Part shown: positions 7,667-16,762 of the stretch, piece after piece
Numbering within the stretch: position 1 is the stretch's first letter
Layout of the letters: every line of letters starts with the position of its first letter
Source of the DNA: Chelatococcus sp. HY11
Lineage (GTDB): Bacteria > Pseudomonadota > Alphaproteobacteria > Rhizobiales > Beijerinckiaceae
Assembly (NCBI RefSeq): GCF_018398335.1
Contig: NZ_JAHBRX010000001.1
Location: 1,116,001 to 1,180,000 of the forward strand
Direction of reading: 5' to 3'
Length of the DNA: 64,000 nucleotides
Position numbers and translations under genes: made by a program
The notes under the pieces: generated by a model
Seen by the model: only the letters and a program-made list of their open reading frames with translations
Databases searched by the model: none
What the model was told of the DNA's origin: nothing

Positions 7667-7888
7667 CTAGGGTTCCTGCGCTTTGGCGGCCTTCTCGCGC
7701 GCCGCATGTCGGTCGAGCAGCAATTCCCCTCCGATGGCCCAGTTCTCCTTGTCATAGTTTTCGTAGAGAACGGTGACCCATTCCGGCTTGACGCCGAGGG
7801 TCTCGACGGCCGCCTCTGTCAGGGCCTTGGCGCCGGCTCTCTTGGTGTCGTCGCTGCGGCTGTTCTCGAATTGAATGGAAATGATCAT
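7667..7888 (-). CDS. Tautomerase-superfamily small protein lacking Pro1, copy 3
   Basis: A 73-residue tautomerase-fold protein that starts MIISIQFENSR from ATG at 7888 with a GGGAGGG ribosome binding site, so the absence of Pro at position 2 is well supported. Conserved parts are KRAGAKALTEAAVETLG, WVTVLYENYD and NWAIGG. The C-terminus is charged (REKAAKAQE). It begins 34 bp after the permease gene at 7923 and is probably in its operon. It is the most divergent of the three copies. The missing Pro1 makes classical tautomerase activity doubtful. Confidence 0.82.
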   Translation of the reverse strand: MIISIQFENSRSDDTKRAGAKALTEAAVETLGVKPEWVTVLYENYDKENWAIGGELLLDRHAAREKAAKAQEP

Positions 7889-7922
7889 GGTCGAGCCCTC
7901 CCGGGCCGGATCGATCGCGACG

Positions 7923-8828
7923 TCAGTTGTCGGAAATCTGCGGGTCGAGCGCGTCGCGAAGCTCGTCGCCGAGAATGTTGAAGGCCAGGATCAGGAGCGC
8001 GATGGCGATGCCGGGACTGAGCGAAACCGACCAGGACAGGCTCATGTATTTGGCGCCGTCGCTGATCATGCCGCCCCATGTTGGCGATGGCGGCTGCACG
8101 CCAAGACCGAGAAAGCTGAGCGTCGCTTCCAGGAGGATCATGCGGGCGAGATCGAAGCTCGCGTAAACAATGACCGCCGAGAGGACGTTCGGCAGGACGT
8201 GTTGCACCATGATGCGCGGCGTCTTCACGCCAATCGCGCGCGCGGCCTCCACGAATTCCTTGTTACGGACAGACAGCACTGAGCCGCGGACCACACGCGC
8301 GAAACGCGGCCACCCTGACAGCCCCATGATGATGATAAGATTGGTGAGCGACGGGCCGACGACGGCGACAACCGCGATGACGAGCAGAACCAGCGGGAAG
8401 GCGAGCTGGATGTCGATCAGCCGCAGGATGACCGCATCCGCCTTGCCGCCGTAATAGCCGGCGATGAGTCCCATCGCCACGCCGGCGATGCCCGACACGA
8501 GAACCGCGAAGATGCTGACAAAGAGCGTGATGCGCGCGCCGTAGATGATGCGCGATAGAATATCTCGGCCGAGCTGGTCTGTACCGAGCCAGTACCCCGG
8601 CACGCCGCGCTCCATGAGCGCAGGCGGACGCAGCCGCAGGGTGAGCTCCTGGGCATAAGGGTCATGCGGCGCCAGGAGCGAGGGCACCAGCGCGAACAGG
8701 AAGCCGATCAGGATGATGAAAAGGCTGAGTTTCGCGGCTTTCTTGGCGAAGAGCCGCTTCAGGACGCCGCGCCAGCGGCTTTCGATGGGGGCGGGTTCCG
8801 CTGCAGCGACGGGCGGTGACAAGGACAT
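7923..8828 (-). CDS. ABC transporter permease, DppC/OppC type
   Basis: A 301-residue inner-membrane permease of the peptide/opine/nickel family. An N-terminal cytoplasmic stretch (about 1-35) precedes the first membrane segment KLSLFIILIGFLFALVPSLL, which matches the OppC_N domain; five further segments follow, with the EAA loop at EFVEAARAIGVKTPRIMVQH and the end in ALDPQISD. It lies 9 bp after the DppB-type gene and forms the heterodimeric channel with it. No DppD/DppF ATPase gene is present in the window, so the ATPases must come from another locus. The two binding proteins nearby are the obvious candidate receptors. Confidence 0.9.
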   Translation of the reverse strand: MSLSPPVAAAEPAPIESRWRGVLKRLFAKKAAKLSLFIILIGFLFALVPSLLAPHDPYAQELTLRLRPPALMERGVPGYWLGTDQLGRDILSRIIYGARITLFVSIFAVLVSGIAGVAMGLIAGYYGGKADAVILRLIDIQLAFPLVLLVIAVVAVVGPSLTNLIIIMGLSGWPRFARVVRGSVLSVRNKEFVEAARAIGVKTPRIMVQHVLPNVLSAVIVYASFDLARMILLEATLSFLGLGVQPPSPTWGGMISDGAKYMSLSWSVSLSPGIAIALLILAFNILGDELRDALDPQISDN

Positions 8829-8837
8829 GGCGCCGCC

Positions 8838-9755
8838 TCAGTTGTAGCTGATGCGCGGATCGAGAACCGCGTAGAGGAGATCGACAACGAGGTTCACGAA
8901 GACGAATATGATGGCGAAGGTGAAAACGACCGCCTGCACCACGGGAAAGTCACGCGCGTAGATCGCCTGGATGGCGAGGCGCCCCACCCCGGGCCACGAA
9001 AACACCGTCTCGGTCACGACCACACCTCCCATCAGCAGGCCGACCTGGAGACCGATCACCGTCAGCACGGGAATGAAGCCGTTTCTGAGGGCGTGGATCC
9101 ATAGCACCGTGCGCTCCCGGGCACCCTTGGCGCGCGCTGTGCGGATGTAATCCTGGCGCAGCACATCGAGCATGCAGGACCGTGTGACACGGGCGATCAG
9201 CGCGACGAGATTGAAGGCAAGGGTCGCTGCCGGCAGAATGAGATTGAGCCAGGATCCGCGGCCGCCGGACGGCAGCCACCGGAGCCACACGGCAAAGACG
9301 ATGATCGAGATGATGCCGAGGTAGAAGCCCGGCAGCGCCTGCCCCATCAAGGTGATGCCGCGAATGGTGATGTCGGCCGGGGTATTGCGGCGATAGGCAG
9401 CGGCGACTCCCGCCGGCACGCCGATGAGGAGCGCCATGGCCATTGTCGCCGCCGCCAGCTCGGTGGTCGCGCCAAGACGTTCCCAGACAAGGCTCATCGC
9501 GGGCTGGTTGAAGCGCAACGAGGAGCCGAAATCGCCCATGAGGCCGTTGGCGAAGAATGTGACAAACTGTTCCCACAACGGCCTGTCGAGACCGTGGACA
9601 GACCGGAAGGCGGCCCGGGCCTCCTCAGTCGCATTGGTCGGCAACATGAGATCGGTCGGATCGCCACTCAGACGCGTGAGGAAAAAGCACACCAGCATGA
9701 TGCCGATGAGCACCGGAATCGTGAGGATGAGTCGCTGCACGATGTAACGGCCCAT
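8838..9755 (-). CDS. ABC transporter permease, DppB/OppB type
   Basis: A 305-residue inner-membrane permease, first gene of the operon. The frame runs back to 9782, but ATG at 9755 has AGGGGAA eight bases upstream and gives the canonical N-terminus MGRYIVQRL. Family marks are RLSGDPTDLML, GLDRPLWEQF, the EAA loop DYIRTARAKGARERTVLW, and the end in AVLDPRISYN. The promoter region is AT-rich and holds two copies of the element also found in the XRE-cupin/SBP2 promoter. Substrate is unknown; the type suggests peptides, opines or similar small compounds. Confidence 0.92.
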   Translation of the reverse strand: MGRYIVQRLILTIPVLIGIMLVCFFLTRLSGDPTDLMLPTNATEEARAAFRSVHGLDRPLWEQFVTFFANGLMGDFGSSLRFNQPAMSLVWERLGATTELAAATMAMALLIGVPAGVAAAYRRNTPADITIRGITLMGQALPGFYLGIISIIVFAVWLRWLPSGGRGSWLNLILPAATLAFNLVALIARVTRSCMLDVLRQDYIRTARAKGARERTVLWIHALRNGFIPVLTVIGLQVGLLMGGVVVTETVFSWPGVGRLAIQAIYARDFPVVQAVVFTFAIIFVFVNLVVDLLYAVLDPRISYN

Positions 9756-9856
9756 ACAATAGTTCCCCTGCCACCGCCGCACCCAATGGGAGATCGACGG
9801 ATCGCATTCTGCGACCGCTTTGATTTGAAGTTGAGCTGATCTTATCGGCCGCGCTT

Positions 9857-9915
9857 AAATTCACAAGCTTCAATTTCATTATAAACGATATTTTGGCAGA
9901 AAAATTCACAAACTT
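9857..9915. promoter_or_regulatory. Two direct operator-like repeats upstream of the permease operon
   Basis: AAATTCACAAGCTT (9857-9870) and AAATTCACAAACTT (9902-9915) agree at 13 of 14 bases and are 45 bp apart. The reverse complement of the second (TTTGTGAATTTTTCT) matches the site at 5212-5226. They lie 100-160 bp upstream of the start at 9755. Likely binding sites of the XRE-cupin protein, by inference. Confidence 0.5.
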
Positions 9916-10024
9916 AAAAGCCCGCGCCCGTCTGAGAGAGGCCCGTCCGATTGGCGCTTCGTCGCGAGCAAGCGGTCAGGCTCCAAACAGGCCTCCGGAG
10001 AGTTCGCGGAAAAAGAGCCGATCA

Positions 10025-10090
10025 GGACGGATATTCGGCACGGATATTCGAGCTTGAAACCGGGCATGGAAACCGGCCTTGAAACTCTGC
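10025..10090. repeat. Short 12-13-bp tandem repeats upstream of lexA
   Basis: CGGATATTCG occurs twice 13 bp apart, then GAAACC/GAAACT occurs three times at 13 and 12 bp spacing. The array fills the gap between the permease operon promoter and the lexA SOS box. No gene is supported here. Confidence 0.6.
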
Positions 10091-10109
10091 ATTCGCTTTG
10101 AGGCTTGCG

Positions 10110-10124
10110 GAACACATAGAGAAC
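10110..10124 (+). promoter_or_regulatory. LexA binding site (SOS box) of lexA
   Basis: GAAC-ACATAGA-GAAC is a perfect match to the alphaproteobacterial SOS box GAAC-N7-GAAC, 129 bp before the lexA start. It implies autorepression. Confidence 0.85.
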
Positions 10125-10253
10125 AGCTATCGTCGTTCATGATTTGTTTCCTAGTTCAGGCGCACAGTATCGAATCGGTGCAATTGCTCCTCAAAACTGA
10201 TCGATCCGGATGGCGTTGGAAGCTGGCAAAACGGAAGGCGGGGTGGTCACGAC

Positions 10254-10955
10254 ATGCTGACACGCAAGCAAAACGAGCTTCTTCGCTTTATCCATGAGCG
10301 GCTTCGGGAAACGAGCGTGCCCCCATCTTTCGATGAGATGAAGGAGGCGCTCGATCTGAAATCGAAATCGGGCATTCACCGCCTCATCATTGCTCTTGAG
10401 GAACGCGGTTTTATTCGCCGGCTTCCTAACCGGGCGCGCGCTCTCGAAGTCATCAAGCTACCAGATAATGCCATGGCAGCCGCCCCGCGGGGAAAATTCA
10501 GCCCCAGCGTGGTGGAGGGCGGCCTCGGTCGCGTGCGCAATCTTCCGCCTGCCACGGAGACCGATGCACCAAAGACGATTTCGGTGCCCGTTATGGGACG
10601 CATCGCGGCGGGCACGCCCATCTCAGCGATCCAGTCCCGTAGCAATACTTTGGCCATTCCAGTCGAAATGCTCAGCGCGGGTGAACATTTCGCCCTTGAG
10701 GTGCGTGGCGATTCCATGATCGAGGCGGGCATTCTCGATGGTGATACCGTCGTTATCCGGCGCCAGGACATGGCCGATACGGGGGATATTATCGTTGCCC
10801 TGATCGATGACGAGGAGGCCACCCTGAAGCGGCTGCGCCGGCGTGGCTCGTCGATTGCGCTCGAGGCTGCCAATCCCGCCTATGAAACACGTGTCCTCGG
10901 GCCTGACAGGGTGCGCATCCAGGGCAAGCTCGTCAGTCTTCTACGTCGCTATTGA
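10254..10955 (+). CDS. lexA: SOS repressor LexA
   Basis: A 233-residue repressor and self-cleaving serine protease. Residues 1-65 form the LexA winged helix domain ([13 protein letters not shown], then [20 protein letters not shown]). A linker follows, then the S24 domain. The autocleavage site is Ala119-Gly120 (GRIAAGTP), the nucleophile is Ser154 (RGDSMIEAG) and the general base is Lys192 (EEATLKRL). ATG at 10254 is the natural start of the conserved domain. An SOS box lies upstream at 10110-10124, and a second SOS box in the window at 39473-39487 marks a probable target. The last 23 bp overlap the convergent comEC gene tail to tail. Confidence 0.97.
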   Translation: MLTRKQNELLRFIHERLRETSVPPSFDEMKEALDLKSKSGIHRLIIALEERGFIRRLPNRARALEVIKLPDNAMAAAPRGKFSPSVVEGGLGRVRNLPPATETDAPKTISVPVMGRIAAGTPISAIQSRSNTLAIPVEMLSAGEHFALEVRGDSMIEAGILDGDTVVIRRQDMADTGDIIVALIDDEEATLKRLRRRGSSIALEAANPAYETRVLGPDRVRIQGKLVSLLRRY

Positions 10956-13266
10956 GCGGCTCCCTCTCCTCTCCCTCGGGGAGGCCGTCCGGCATGGCGT
11001 CGATGGGATCGAGGCTTTGACGTCTTGAGGCGGGTGCCTTGACGGTTGACGTCTTCTCGTCTGAGGGCCTGGCCGATGGTTGCGGCGGTTTCACGCCGGT
11101 GATCCATGGTCGCGATGCCGTCGATAGCGCCTGGGTCCGGTTGAAAGCTGCATCACGGGGATCCAGCGTCAGCATGATGGCGCCACTTCTGTCGAGAACG
11201 CGCCGATCGATGATTGTGCCGGCTTCGCAGGTTCGCGTTGCCGGCAATGGGCTGACGATGACAGCGGCACGTTTACAGTCTTCGGGAAAAGCGCGCTTGT
11301 CACGAACAAAGGCGATCACCTGACCGCTCTTCAAGCGTGCTGTACAGCCGAGCGGGTCGCAGAGCGTTCCGTGGCGCAAGGAGGGATCCTCGATCGCGCG
11401 TCCATCGCCATCGGCCCGCAACCATTGTTCCAGCACAAAGCCCGACGGTTTGCCGAGGATGACGAGCCGGCCGTCGGAGACGCGCAGGGCGAGGCCGCTC
11501 GCACCGCGATCGATGTAAATGTCAGGACGCGACGTGCCATGGGCCATCACGAGCCCAATCACCGCGGGAAGAAGGGCGAGCCAGCGCAAGGCCGTCGTCC
11601 ATAGCGTGACCCAGAGGATGGCGATGACCATCACGCCGAGCGCTCCGACATCGAAGGCAGGCACAATGACACGCGAGCGTTCGAGCTCGGCGACCGCGCG
11701 GGCGGAGGCCAGCACCGGCACCGTGGCCTGGCCGATCAGCCACCAGACCGGCCGATCGAGCTCAAAGAACGACGCAAAGACGCCCAGCACCGAGAGCGGC
11801 ATCACCGCGAGCTCGATCAGCGGCAAGGCCATGGCATTGCCGAGCAGGCCGAACGGGTTGAGGGTCTGGAAATGATAGGCGCTGAACGGGGCCGTGGCGA
11901 TGGTCGCAACCGTCGTGGTCGTCGTCAGAAGAAACGCCCATCGCCCCGCGGCCCGCATCCAGCCGTAGGCGTCTGATGAGGGCGCGCCACCGGCGAGAAG
12001 CCCCGAGGGCCTCACAGTGAAGGCGATCATCCCGGCGACCGCTGCGAAGGACATCTGGAAACTCGGGCCCAACAGGGCTTCCGGGCGCAGGGCGAGGCAG
12101 ATGAGCGCCGACAGGGCGAGATTGCGCATGGAGAGGGCTGGCCGGTCGATCAGGATCGCGCCCATCATGACGATGGTCATCACAAGGGAGCGCTGGGTGG
12201 CCACCTCGGCGCCGGAGAACAGACAGTAGGCCGTGGCACCGAGCATCCCGATGACGGCGGCCATCTTCTTCACCGGCCAGGCAAGCGCGATCGCCGGCCA
12301 AAGCGACAGAAGCGCTCGCGCCGCCCAGAACAGACTGCCGGCCGCGAGTGCCATATGGAGGCCGGAGATCGACACGATATGATAGATGCCGGCCGCGCGC
12401 AGGGCATCGTTGACCTCCTCCGTGATCAATCCGCGCTTGCCCGTGACAAGCGCTGCCGCCAGCGCCCCCTCCTGCCCTCCGGAGGCTTTGGCGATACGCT
12501 CCGTCAGGGTATTGCGGGCGACGTCATTCGCAATGGTCAACGCGGTCCAGATGTCCGGCGCCTCGGGCGGCGCCCGGACCGTCACCTTTCCGACGAGCGA
12601 GCCCACCGCCCCAAGTTCGGCGAAGAAGGCATCCCTGGCGAAGTCATAGCCGCCAGGGCGCGCGGCTGTCGGTGGCGGCAGAAGGCGGGCTGTCGCCTCG
12701 ATGAAGTCACCCGCCTTTACGCTCGCACCCGGACGAAGGGAGACGCGCACCTGCGCGGGGCGATCATTCGCCGTGAGCGATCCAAGGCTTGCGACCCTGA
12801 CGACGATGCGGGGGCCCGCCGGGCGCTCCTCTACGCTGAGAACAAGCCCGCCAAGCTTGGCGATCATCGGCCGGACGAGCACCGGCGCGGCCACGCTGCG
12901 CGTTCGCCATGTCGCCGCCGCAAACCCCGCCATGACGGCCGCAACGGCGATGGCCACACCGGCGAGGCGGCGATGGCGGCCCGTGACCGCAGCAACGAGA
13001 GCCGCGACACCCGTTCCAATCGCCGACGGCCACAGGGAAGGCTCCGCGTCGGCGAGAAAGTAGAGAATGATGCCGCAACCAAACGCGACGGGCAGCCACA
13101 GGAAGGCGCGCCGCCGCTCGGCCTCCAGAACAAGGAGATCCCGAGCGCCACCACGCGCCCCGCCGGTGACGAGACTATGCCATCCCGGCAGCAGGCCCCA
13201 GGCGGCAAGGCGTGATGGTCTGCCGTCATCGACGACGGTAATCGCGCGGCTCTTCTGGCGGGCCAT
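10933..13266 (-). CDS. comEC: ComEC/Rec2-family DNA uptake channel protein
   Basis: A 777-residue inner-membrane protein. The N-terminal membrane segments and DUF4131/OB-like domain (about 30-230) are followed by the competence domain, with its hallmark [16 protein letters not shown], and many membrane segments. In transforming bacteria ComEC passes single-stranded DNA across the membrane. The C-terminal part (about 590-740) has the place of the beta-lactamase-like domain but shows no HxHxDH metal motif, so it is degenerate or non-catalytic, as in other alphaproteobacteria. The frame is open to 13353, but ATG at 13266 fits the family. The proline- and lysine-rich tail runs into the 3' end of lexA. 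Whether the cell is competent cannot be judged from this gene. Confidence 0.9.
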   Translation of the reverse strand: MARQKSRAITVVDDGRPSRLAAWGLLPGWHSLVTGGARGGARDLLVLEAERRRAFLWLPVAFGCGIILYFLADAEPSLWPSAIGTGVAALVAAVTGRHRRLAGVAIAVAAVMAGFAAATWRTRSVAAPVLVRPMIAKLGGLVLSVEERPAGPRIVVRVASLGSLTANDRPAQVRVSLRPGASVKAGDFIEATARLLPPPTAARPGGYDFARDAFFAELGAVGSLVGKVTVRAPPEAPDIWTALTIANDVARNTLTERIAKASGGQEGALAAALVTGKRGLITEEVNDALRAAGIYHIVSISGLHMALAAGSLFWAARALLSLWPAIALAWPVKKMAAVIGMLGATAYCLFSGAEVATQRSLVMTIVMMGAILIDRPALSMRNLALSALICLALRPEALLGPSFQMSFAAVAGMIAFTVRPSGLLAGGAPSSDAYGWMRAAGRWAFLLTTTTTVATIATAPFSAYHFQTLNPFGLLGNAMALPLIELAVMPLSVLGVFASFFELDRPVWWLIGQATVPVLASARAVAELERSRVIVPAFDVGALGVMVIAILWVTLWTTALRWLALLPAVIGLVMAHGTSRPDIYIDRGASGLALRVSDGRLVILGKPSGFVLEQWLRADGDGRAIEDPSLRHGTLCDPLGCTARLKSGQVIAFVRDKRAFPEDCKRAAVIVSPLPATRTCEAGTIIDRRVLDRSGAIMLTLDPRDAAFNRTQALSTASRPWITGVKPPQPSARPSDEKTSTVKAPASRRQSLDPIDAMPDGLPEGEEREPLNSDVED

Positions 13267-13604
13267 GCGGGCGGAATACCCTGAATGACGGACCGGGTCG
13301 CGGCCAGGTTGCAATGGAGTGGTTCTGAAACGCGAAACGCAAAGAACGAACAATCACGTGATCGGCAGGCGAAAGCGCGCCGGGCTTGAAAGCGCCGGAC
13401 CATGAAACATATTCCCGGAGACGCCGCACCAAATCGACCGCGACCAGCTGAGCCAAAAAGCAAACCGGTGAACGACGGCCTTTCGTGGCGGAAAGAGCTT
13501 CTTACCCCGGGCTGAGCATCATGCTAAACGACGCCCGACCGTGGACGGAAGCGACCTTGAACCGTCACGGCCATCGCTTTGGCACAAGAGAGCACATATC
13601 TGAG
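13267..13604. other. 338-bp divergent promoter region comEC / gltX
   Basis: No gene is supported. Short GAAACGC direct repeats occur near 13327-13341. The frame of gltX is open back to 13485 but the extra codons show no family similarity. Confidence 0.6.
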
Positions 13605-15026
13605 ATGACCGGAACCGTCGTTACGCGTTTCGCGCCTTCGCCAACGGGCTTCCTTCATATTGGGGGCGCCCGCACGGCCCTGTTCAACTGGCTCTATGCC
13701 CGCCGGAATGGCGGCAAGATGCTGCTGAGAATCGAGGATACCGATCGCGAACGCTCCACGGAAGCGGCCATCGCCGCCATCCTCGACGGCCTGAGTTGGC
13801 TTGGGCTCGACTGGGATGGTGATGCCATTCACCAGTTCTCCCGCGCGGCGCGGCATCGCGAGGTCGCCGAGGAGCTGCTCGCGCGCGGACGCGCCTATTA
13901 TTGCTATGCGACGCCTCAAGAGCTCGAAGCCATGCGCGAGGAGGCACGGCGTGAAGGGCGGCCGTTGCGTTATGACGGGCGTTGGCGTGATCGCCCGTCC
14001 TCGGAGGCGCCGGCCGGCGTGAAGCCGGTCATCCGTCTGCGCGCACCGACCGAAGGCGAGACGGTGATCGAGGATCAGGTGCAGGGTCGCGTCACGTGGC
14101 AGAACAAGGATCTGGACGATCTCGTTCTGCTGCGCTCCGACGGCACGCCGACCTACATGCTCGCGGTCATCGTGGATGATCATGACATGGGCGTCACCCA
14201 CATTATCCGCGGTGACGACCATCTCACCAACGCCGCGCGGCAGAAGCAGATTTATGAGGCGCTCGGCTGGGACGTGCCCATCATGGCGCATATCCCCCTG
14301 ATTCATGGTCCGGACGGCGCCAAGCTCTCGAAGCGTCACGGTGCTCTCGGCATCGACGCCTATCGCTCGATGGGCTATCTCCCGACGGCGTTGCGCAACT
14401 ATCTTGTGCGCCTCGGCTGGAGCCATGGCGATCAGGAGATCTTTTCGACCGAGGAGATGATCGCGGCCTTTGATCTCGGCTCCATCGGGCGCTCTCCGGC
14501 CCGCTTCGACTTTGCGAAGCTGGAGAATCTCAACGGCCATTACATGCGCAGTGCCGACGACGAGATGCTGGTCCGGGCGCTGGAAGATATTCTGCCTGAA
14601 CTCGGTCCGGCGCGTGGCCTCGGGCCAACCTTGCCGCCCAGTCTGCGTGAAAAGCTGCTCGCCGCGATGCCCGGCCTCAAGGAGCGTGCCAAGACTCTGG
14701 TCGAACTTCTTGACAGCGCTTCATTCCTCTACGCATCACGCCCCCTGGCCTGCGATGACAAGGCGACAGCCCTTCTCAACGCGGACGGCCGGGATCGGCT
14801 TGCTCTGGTGCTCCCTGCCCTTGAAGGGATCAATGACTGGAGCAACGAGACGACCGAGGCCGCAGTGAGAGCTACCGCGACCGAAGCCGGGTTGAAACTT
14901 GGCCAGCTAGCGCAACCGTTGCGTGCAGCCCTCACCGGCCGCGGCACCTCTCCCGGCCTGTTCGATGTCATGACAGTACTCGGACGTGATGAAAGTTTAG
15001 GCCGTATCCGCGATCAGCTGCCCTGA
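13605..15026 (+). CDS. gltX: Glutamyl-tRNA synthetase (class I)
   Basis: A 473-residue cytoplasmic enzyme that charges tRNA-Glu (in many alphaproteobacteria one of two GltX copies). ATG at 13605 gives the canonical beginning [20 protein letters not shown]; the open frame starts at 13485 but those codons are not conserved. The HIGH-type motif is at residues 11-20 and the KMSKS-type motif reads KLSKRHG near residue 239. Other marks are [23 protein letters not shown] and a C-terminal anticodon-binding domain ending in [17 protein letters not shown]. Length is normal. Divergent from comEC and followed by a terminator and gltA. Confidence 0.96.
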   Translation: MTGTVVTRFAPSPTGFLHIGGARTALFNWLYARRNGGKMLLRIEDTDRERSTEAAIAAILDGLSWLGLDWDGDAIHQFSRAARHREVAEELLARGRAYYCYATPQELEAMREEARREGRPLRYDGRWRDRPSSEAPAGVKPVIRLRAPTEGETVIEDQVQGRVTWQNKDLDDLVLLRSDGTPTYMLAVIVDDHDMGVTHIIRGDDHLTNAARQKQIYEALGWDVPIMAHIPLIHGPDGAKLSKRHGALGIDAYRSMGYLPTALRNYLVRLGWSHGDQEIFSTEEMIAAFDLGSIGRSPARFDFAKLENLNGHYMRSADDEMLVRALEDILPELGPARGLGPTLPPSLREKLLAAMPGLKERAKTLVELLDSASFLYASRPLACDDKATALLNADGRDRLALVLPALEGINDWSNETTEAAVRATATEAGLKLGQLAQPLRAALTGRGTSPGLFDVMTVLGRDESLGRIRDQLP

Positions 15027-15398
15027 GCCATTCCGGCCGCTTGAACGATGGTCGTGGATGGGCTAGAGCATGTTCGGGGCGGGCTGGGATCTCGATGGAT
15101 ACTGGCATCAAGCCATTGATTCCGCGCGATTTCTTATCGCGCAGAGTCAATTGCAGATCCAAAATGGGCCGGCGACTCACCAAGGTGAGGCATGAACGGC
15201 TCGACTTTCATTGCCGTTGAGCTTTTTTGATTTTCATGGGCAAGGGCATGAGATTGAACGTGATCGTCGCATGACACGACCTTTCCTGCGCTAACTTTTT
15301 GGAATCAAACCCATTCCTGAGTTTGGGCAATTTCCTCAAGCTCATGCATGCGGTCTGGCTGTGACGGCTTCGCTGCGTTTGAGCAGAAGGATATATCC
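15027..15398. other. 372-bp gap gltX-gltA with hairpin, terminator and gltA leader
   Basis: No gene is supported. It holds a perfect hairpin GCGCGAT-TTCTT-ATCGCGC (15124-15142) without T-tail, the gltX terminator at 15195-15228 and about 170 bp of leader before gltA. Confidence 0.6.
15195..15228 (+). terminator. Terminator between gltX and gltA
   Basis: AACGGC (15195-15200) can pair with GCCGTT (15213-15218), or alternatively GCTCGAC with GTTGAGC (15199-15205 / 15216-15222, one G-T pair); TTTTTT follows at 15223-15228. Confidence 0.65.
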
Positions 15399-16691
15399 AT
15401 GAGCGACAAGGCAATCACCTTGACTGTTGACGGAAAGGGCATCGACCTTCCGGTGAAGGATGGTACGATAGGCCCGAGCGTCGCCGATATCGGTGCCTTG
15501 TACAAGCATAGCGGGATGTTCACCTACGATCCGGGCTTCTCGTCTACGGCGAGTTGCGAATCCGCCATCACCTATATCGATGGCGACGAGGGGATTCTCC
15601 TCTACCGTGGCTTCCCGATCGAGCAGCTCGCCGAGCACGGCGACTTCCTGGAGACCTGTTATCTCCTGCTCTATGGGGAACTGCCGACGGCGAGCCAAAA
15701 GGCGGAATTCGACTATGTGGTGACCCGCCACACCATGGTTCACGATCAGATGAACCGCTTCTTCCAGGGCTTTCGCCGCGATGCGCATCCGATGGCCGTG
15801 ATGGTGGCGTCTGTCGGTGCTCTTTCGGCCTTCTACCACGACTCGACCGATATCTCCGATCCGCAGCAGCGCATGATCGCGTCCATGCGGATGATCGCCA
15901 AGATGCCGACACTGGCCGCCATGGCCTATAAATACTCGGTCGGTCAGCCGTTCGTGTACCCGAAGAACGATCTCGATTACACGTCCAACTTCCTGCGCAT
16001 GTGCTTCGGCGTGCCTTGCGAGGAATATGTGGTCAATCCGGTCCTGGCGCGCGCGCTTGACCGCATCTTCATCCTGCATGCCGACCATGAGCAGAACGCC
16101 TCGACTTCGACCGTTCGCCTCGCCGGCTCGTCGGGGGCCAATCCCTTCGCCTGCATCGCCGCCGGCATCGCTTGCCTGTGGGGGCCCGCCCATGGCGGCG
16201 CGAACGAAGCCGCCCTCAAGATGCTGGCCGAGATCGGCACGCCCGATCGCATCCCGCAGTTCATCGCCAAGGCCAAGGACAAGAACGATCCGTTCCGTCT
16301 CATGGGCTTCGGCCACCGCGTCTACAAGAACTACGATCCGCGCGCCAAGATCATGCAGCGCACGACGCACGAGGTGCTCAACGAGCTCGGGATCAAGGAC
16401 GATCCGCTGCTCGACGTCGCGCTCGAACTGGAGCGCATCGCGCTGCATGACGAATACTTCATCGAGAAGAAGCTCTATCCCAACATCGATTTCTACTCGG
16501 GCATCACGCTGAAGGCGCTCGGCTTCCCGGTGTCGATGTTCACGGTGCTCTTCGCGCTGGCCCGCACCGTTGGCTGGATCGCCCAGTGGAAGGAAATGAT
16601 CGAGGATCCGTCCCAGAAGATCGGCCGTCCGCGCCAGCTCTATATCGGCGCGCCCCAGCGCGACTACATGCCGATGGCGCAGCGTTCCTGA
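15399..16691 (+). CDS. gltA: Citrate synthase
   Basis: A 430-residue type II citrate synthase that condenses acetyl-CoA and oxaloacetate in the first step of the TCA cycle. ATG at 15399 is preceded by AGAAGGA and gives [15 protein letters not shown]; the open frame from 15348 is longer but unsupported. Family marks are the FTYDPGF and [14 protein letters not shown] blocks, the active-site [10 protein letters not shown] region, [12 protein letters not shown] and [17 protein letters not shown], and the C-terminal RPRQLYIG. Length is typical for the hexameric, NADH-sensitive proteobacterial form. A strong terminator follows. Confidence 0.97.
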   Translation: MSDKAITLTVDGKGIDLPVKDGTIGPSVADIGALYKHSGMFTYDPGFSSTASCESAITYIDGDEGILLYRGFPIEQLAEHGDFLETCYLLLYGELPTASQKAEFDYVVTRHTMVHDQMNRFFQGFRRDAHPMAVMVASVGALSAFYHDSTDISDPQQRMIASMRMIAKMPTLAAMAYKYSVGQPFVYPKNDLDYTSNFLRMCFGVPCEEYVVNPVLARALDRIFILHADHEQNASTSTVRLAGSSGANPFACIAAGIACLWGPAHGGANEAALKMLAEIGTPDRIPQFIAKAKDKNDPFRLMGFGHRVYKNYDPRAKIMQRTTHEVLNELGIKDDPLLDVALELERIALHDEYFIEKKLYPNIDFYSGITLKALGFPVSMFTVLFALARTVGWIAQWKEMIEDPSQKIGRPRQLYIGAPQRDYMPMAQRS

Positions 16692-16714
16692 GTTTGGAAC
16701 GCATTGACGACATG

Positions 16715-16741
16715 AAAAAGGGGCATTCAGGCCCCTTTTTT
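16715..16741. terminator. Bidirectional terminator between gltA and lpxB
   Basis: AAAAAGGGGC (16715-16724) and GCCCCTTTTTT (16731-16741) flank a 6-nt loop. The A/T flanks are symmetrical, so it can stop gltA and the convergent lpx operon. Confidence 0.85.
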
Positions 16742-16762
16742 GTTGCTCGGCTCAGACACCGA

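Noticed and set aside
7540-7755. 71-codon frame with AGFVPAIPM and HRDKPGDD on the minus strand
   Set aside because: Translation of the palindromic intergenic element, a well-known source of false genes.
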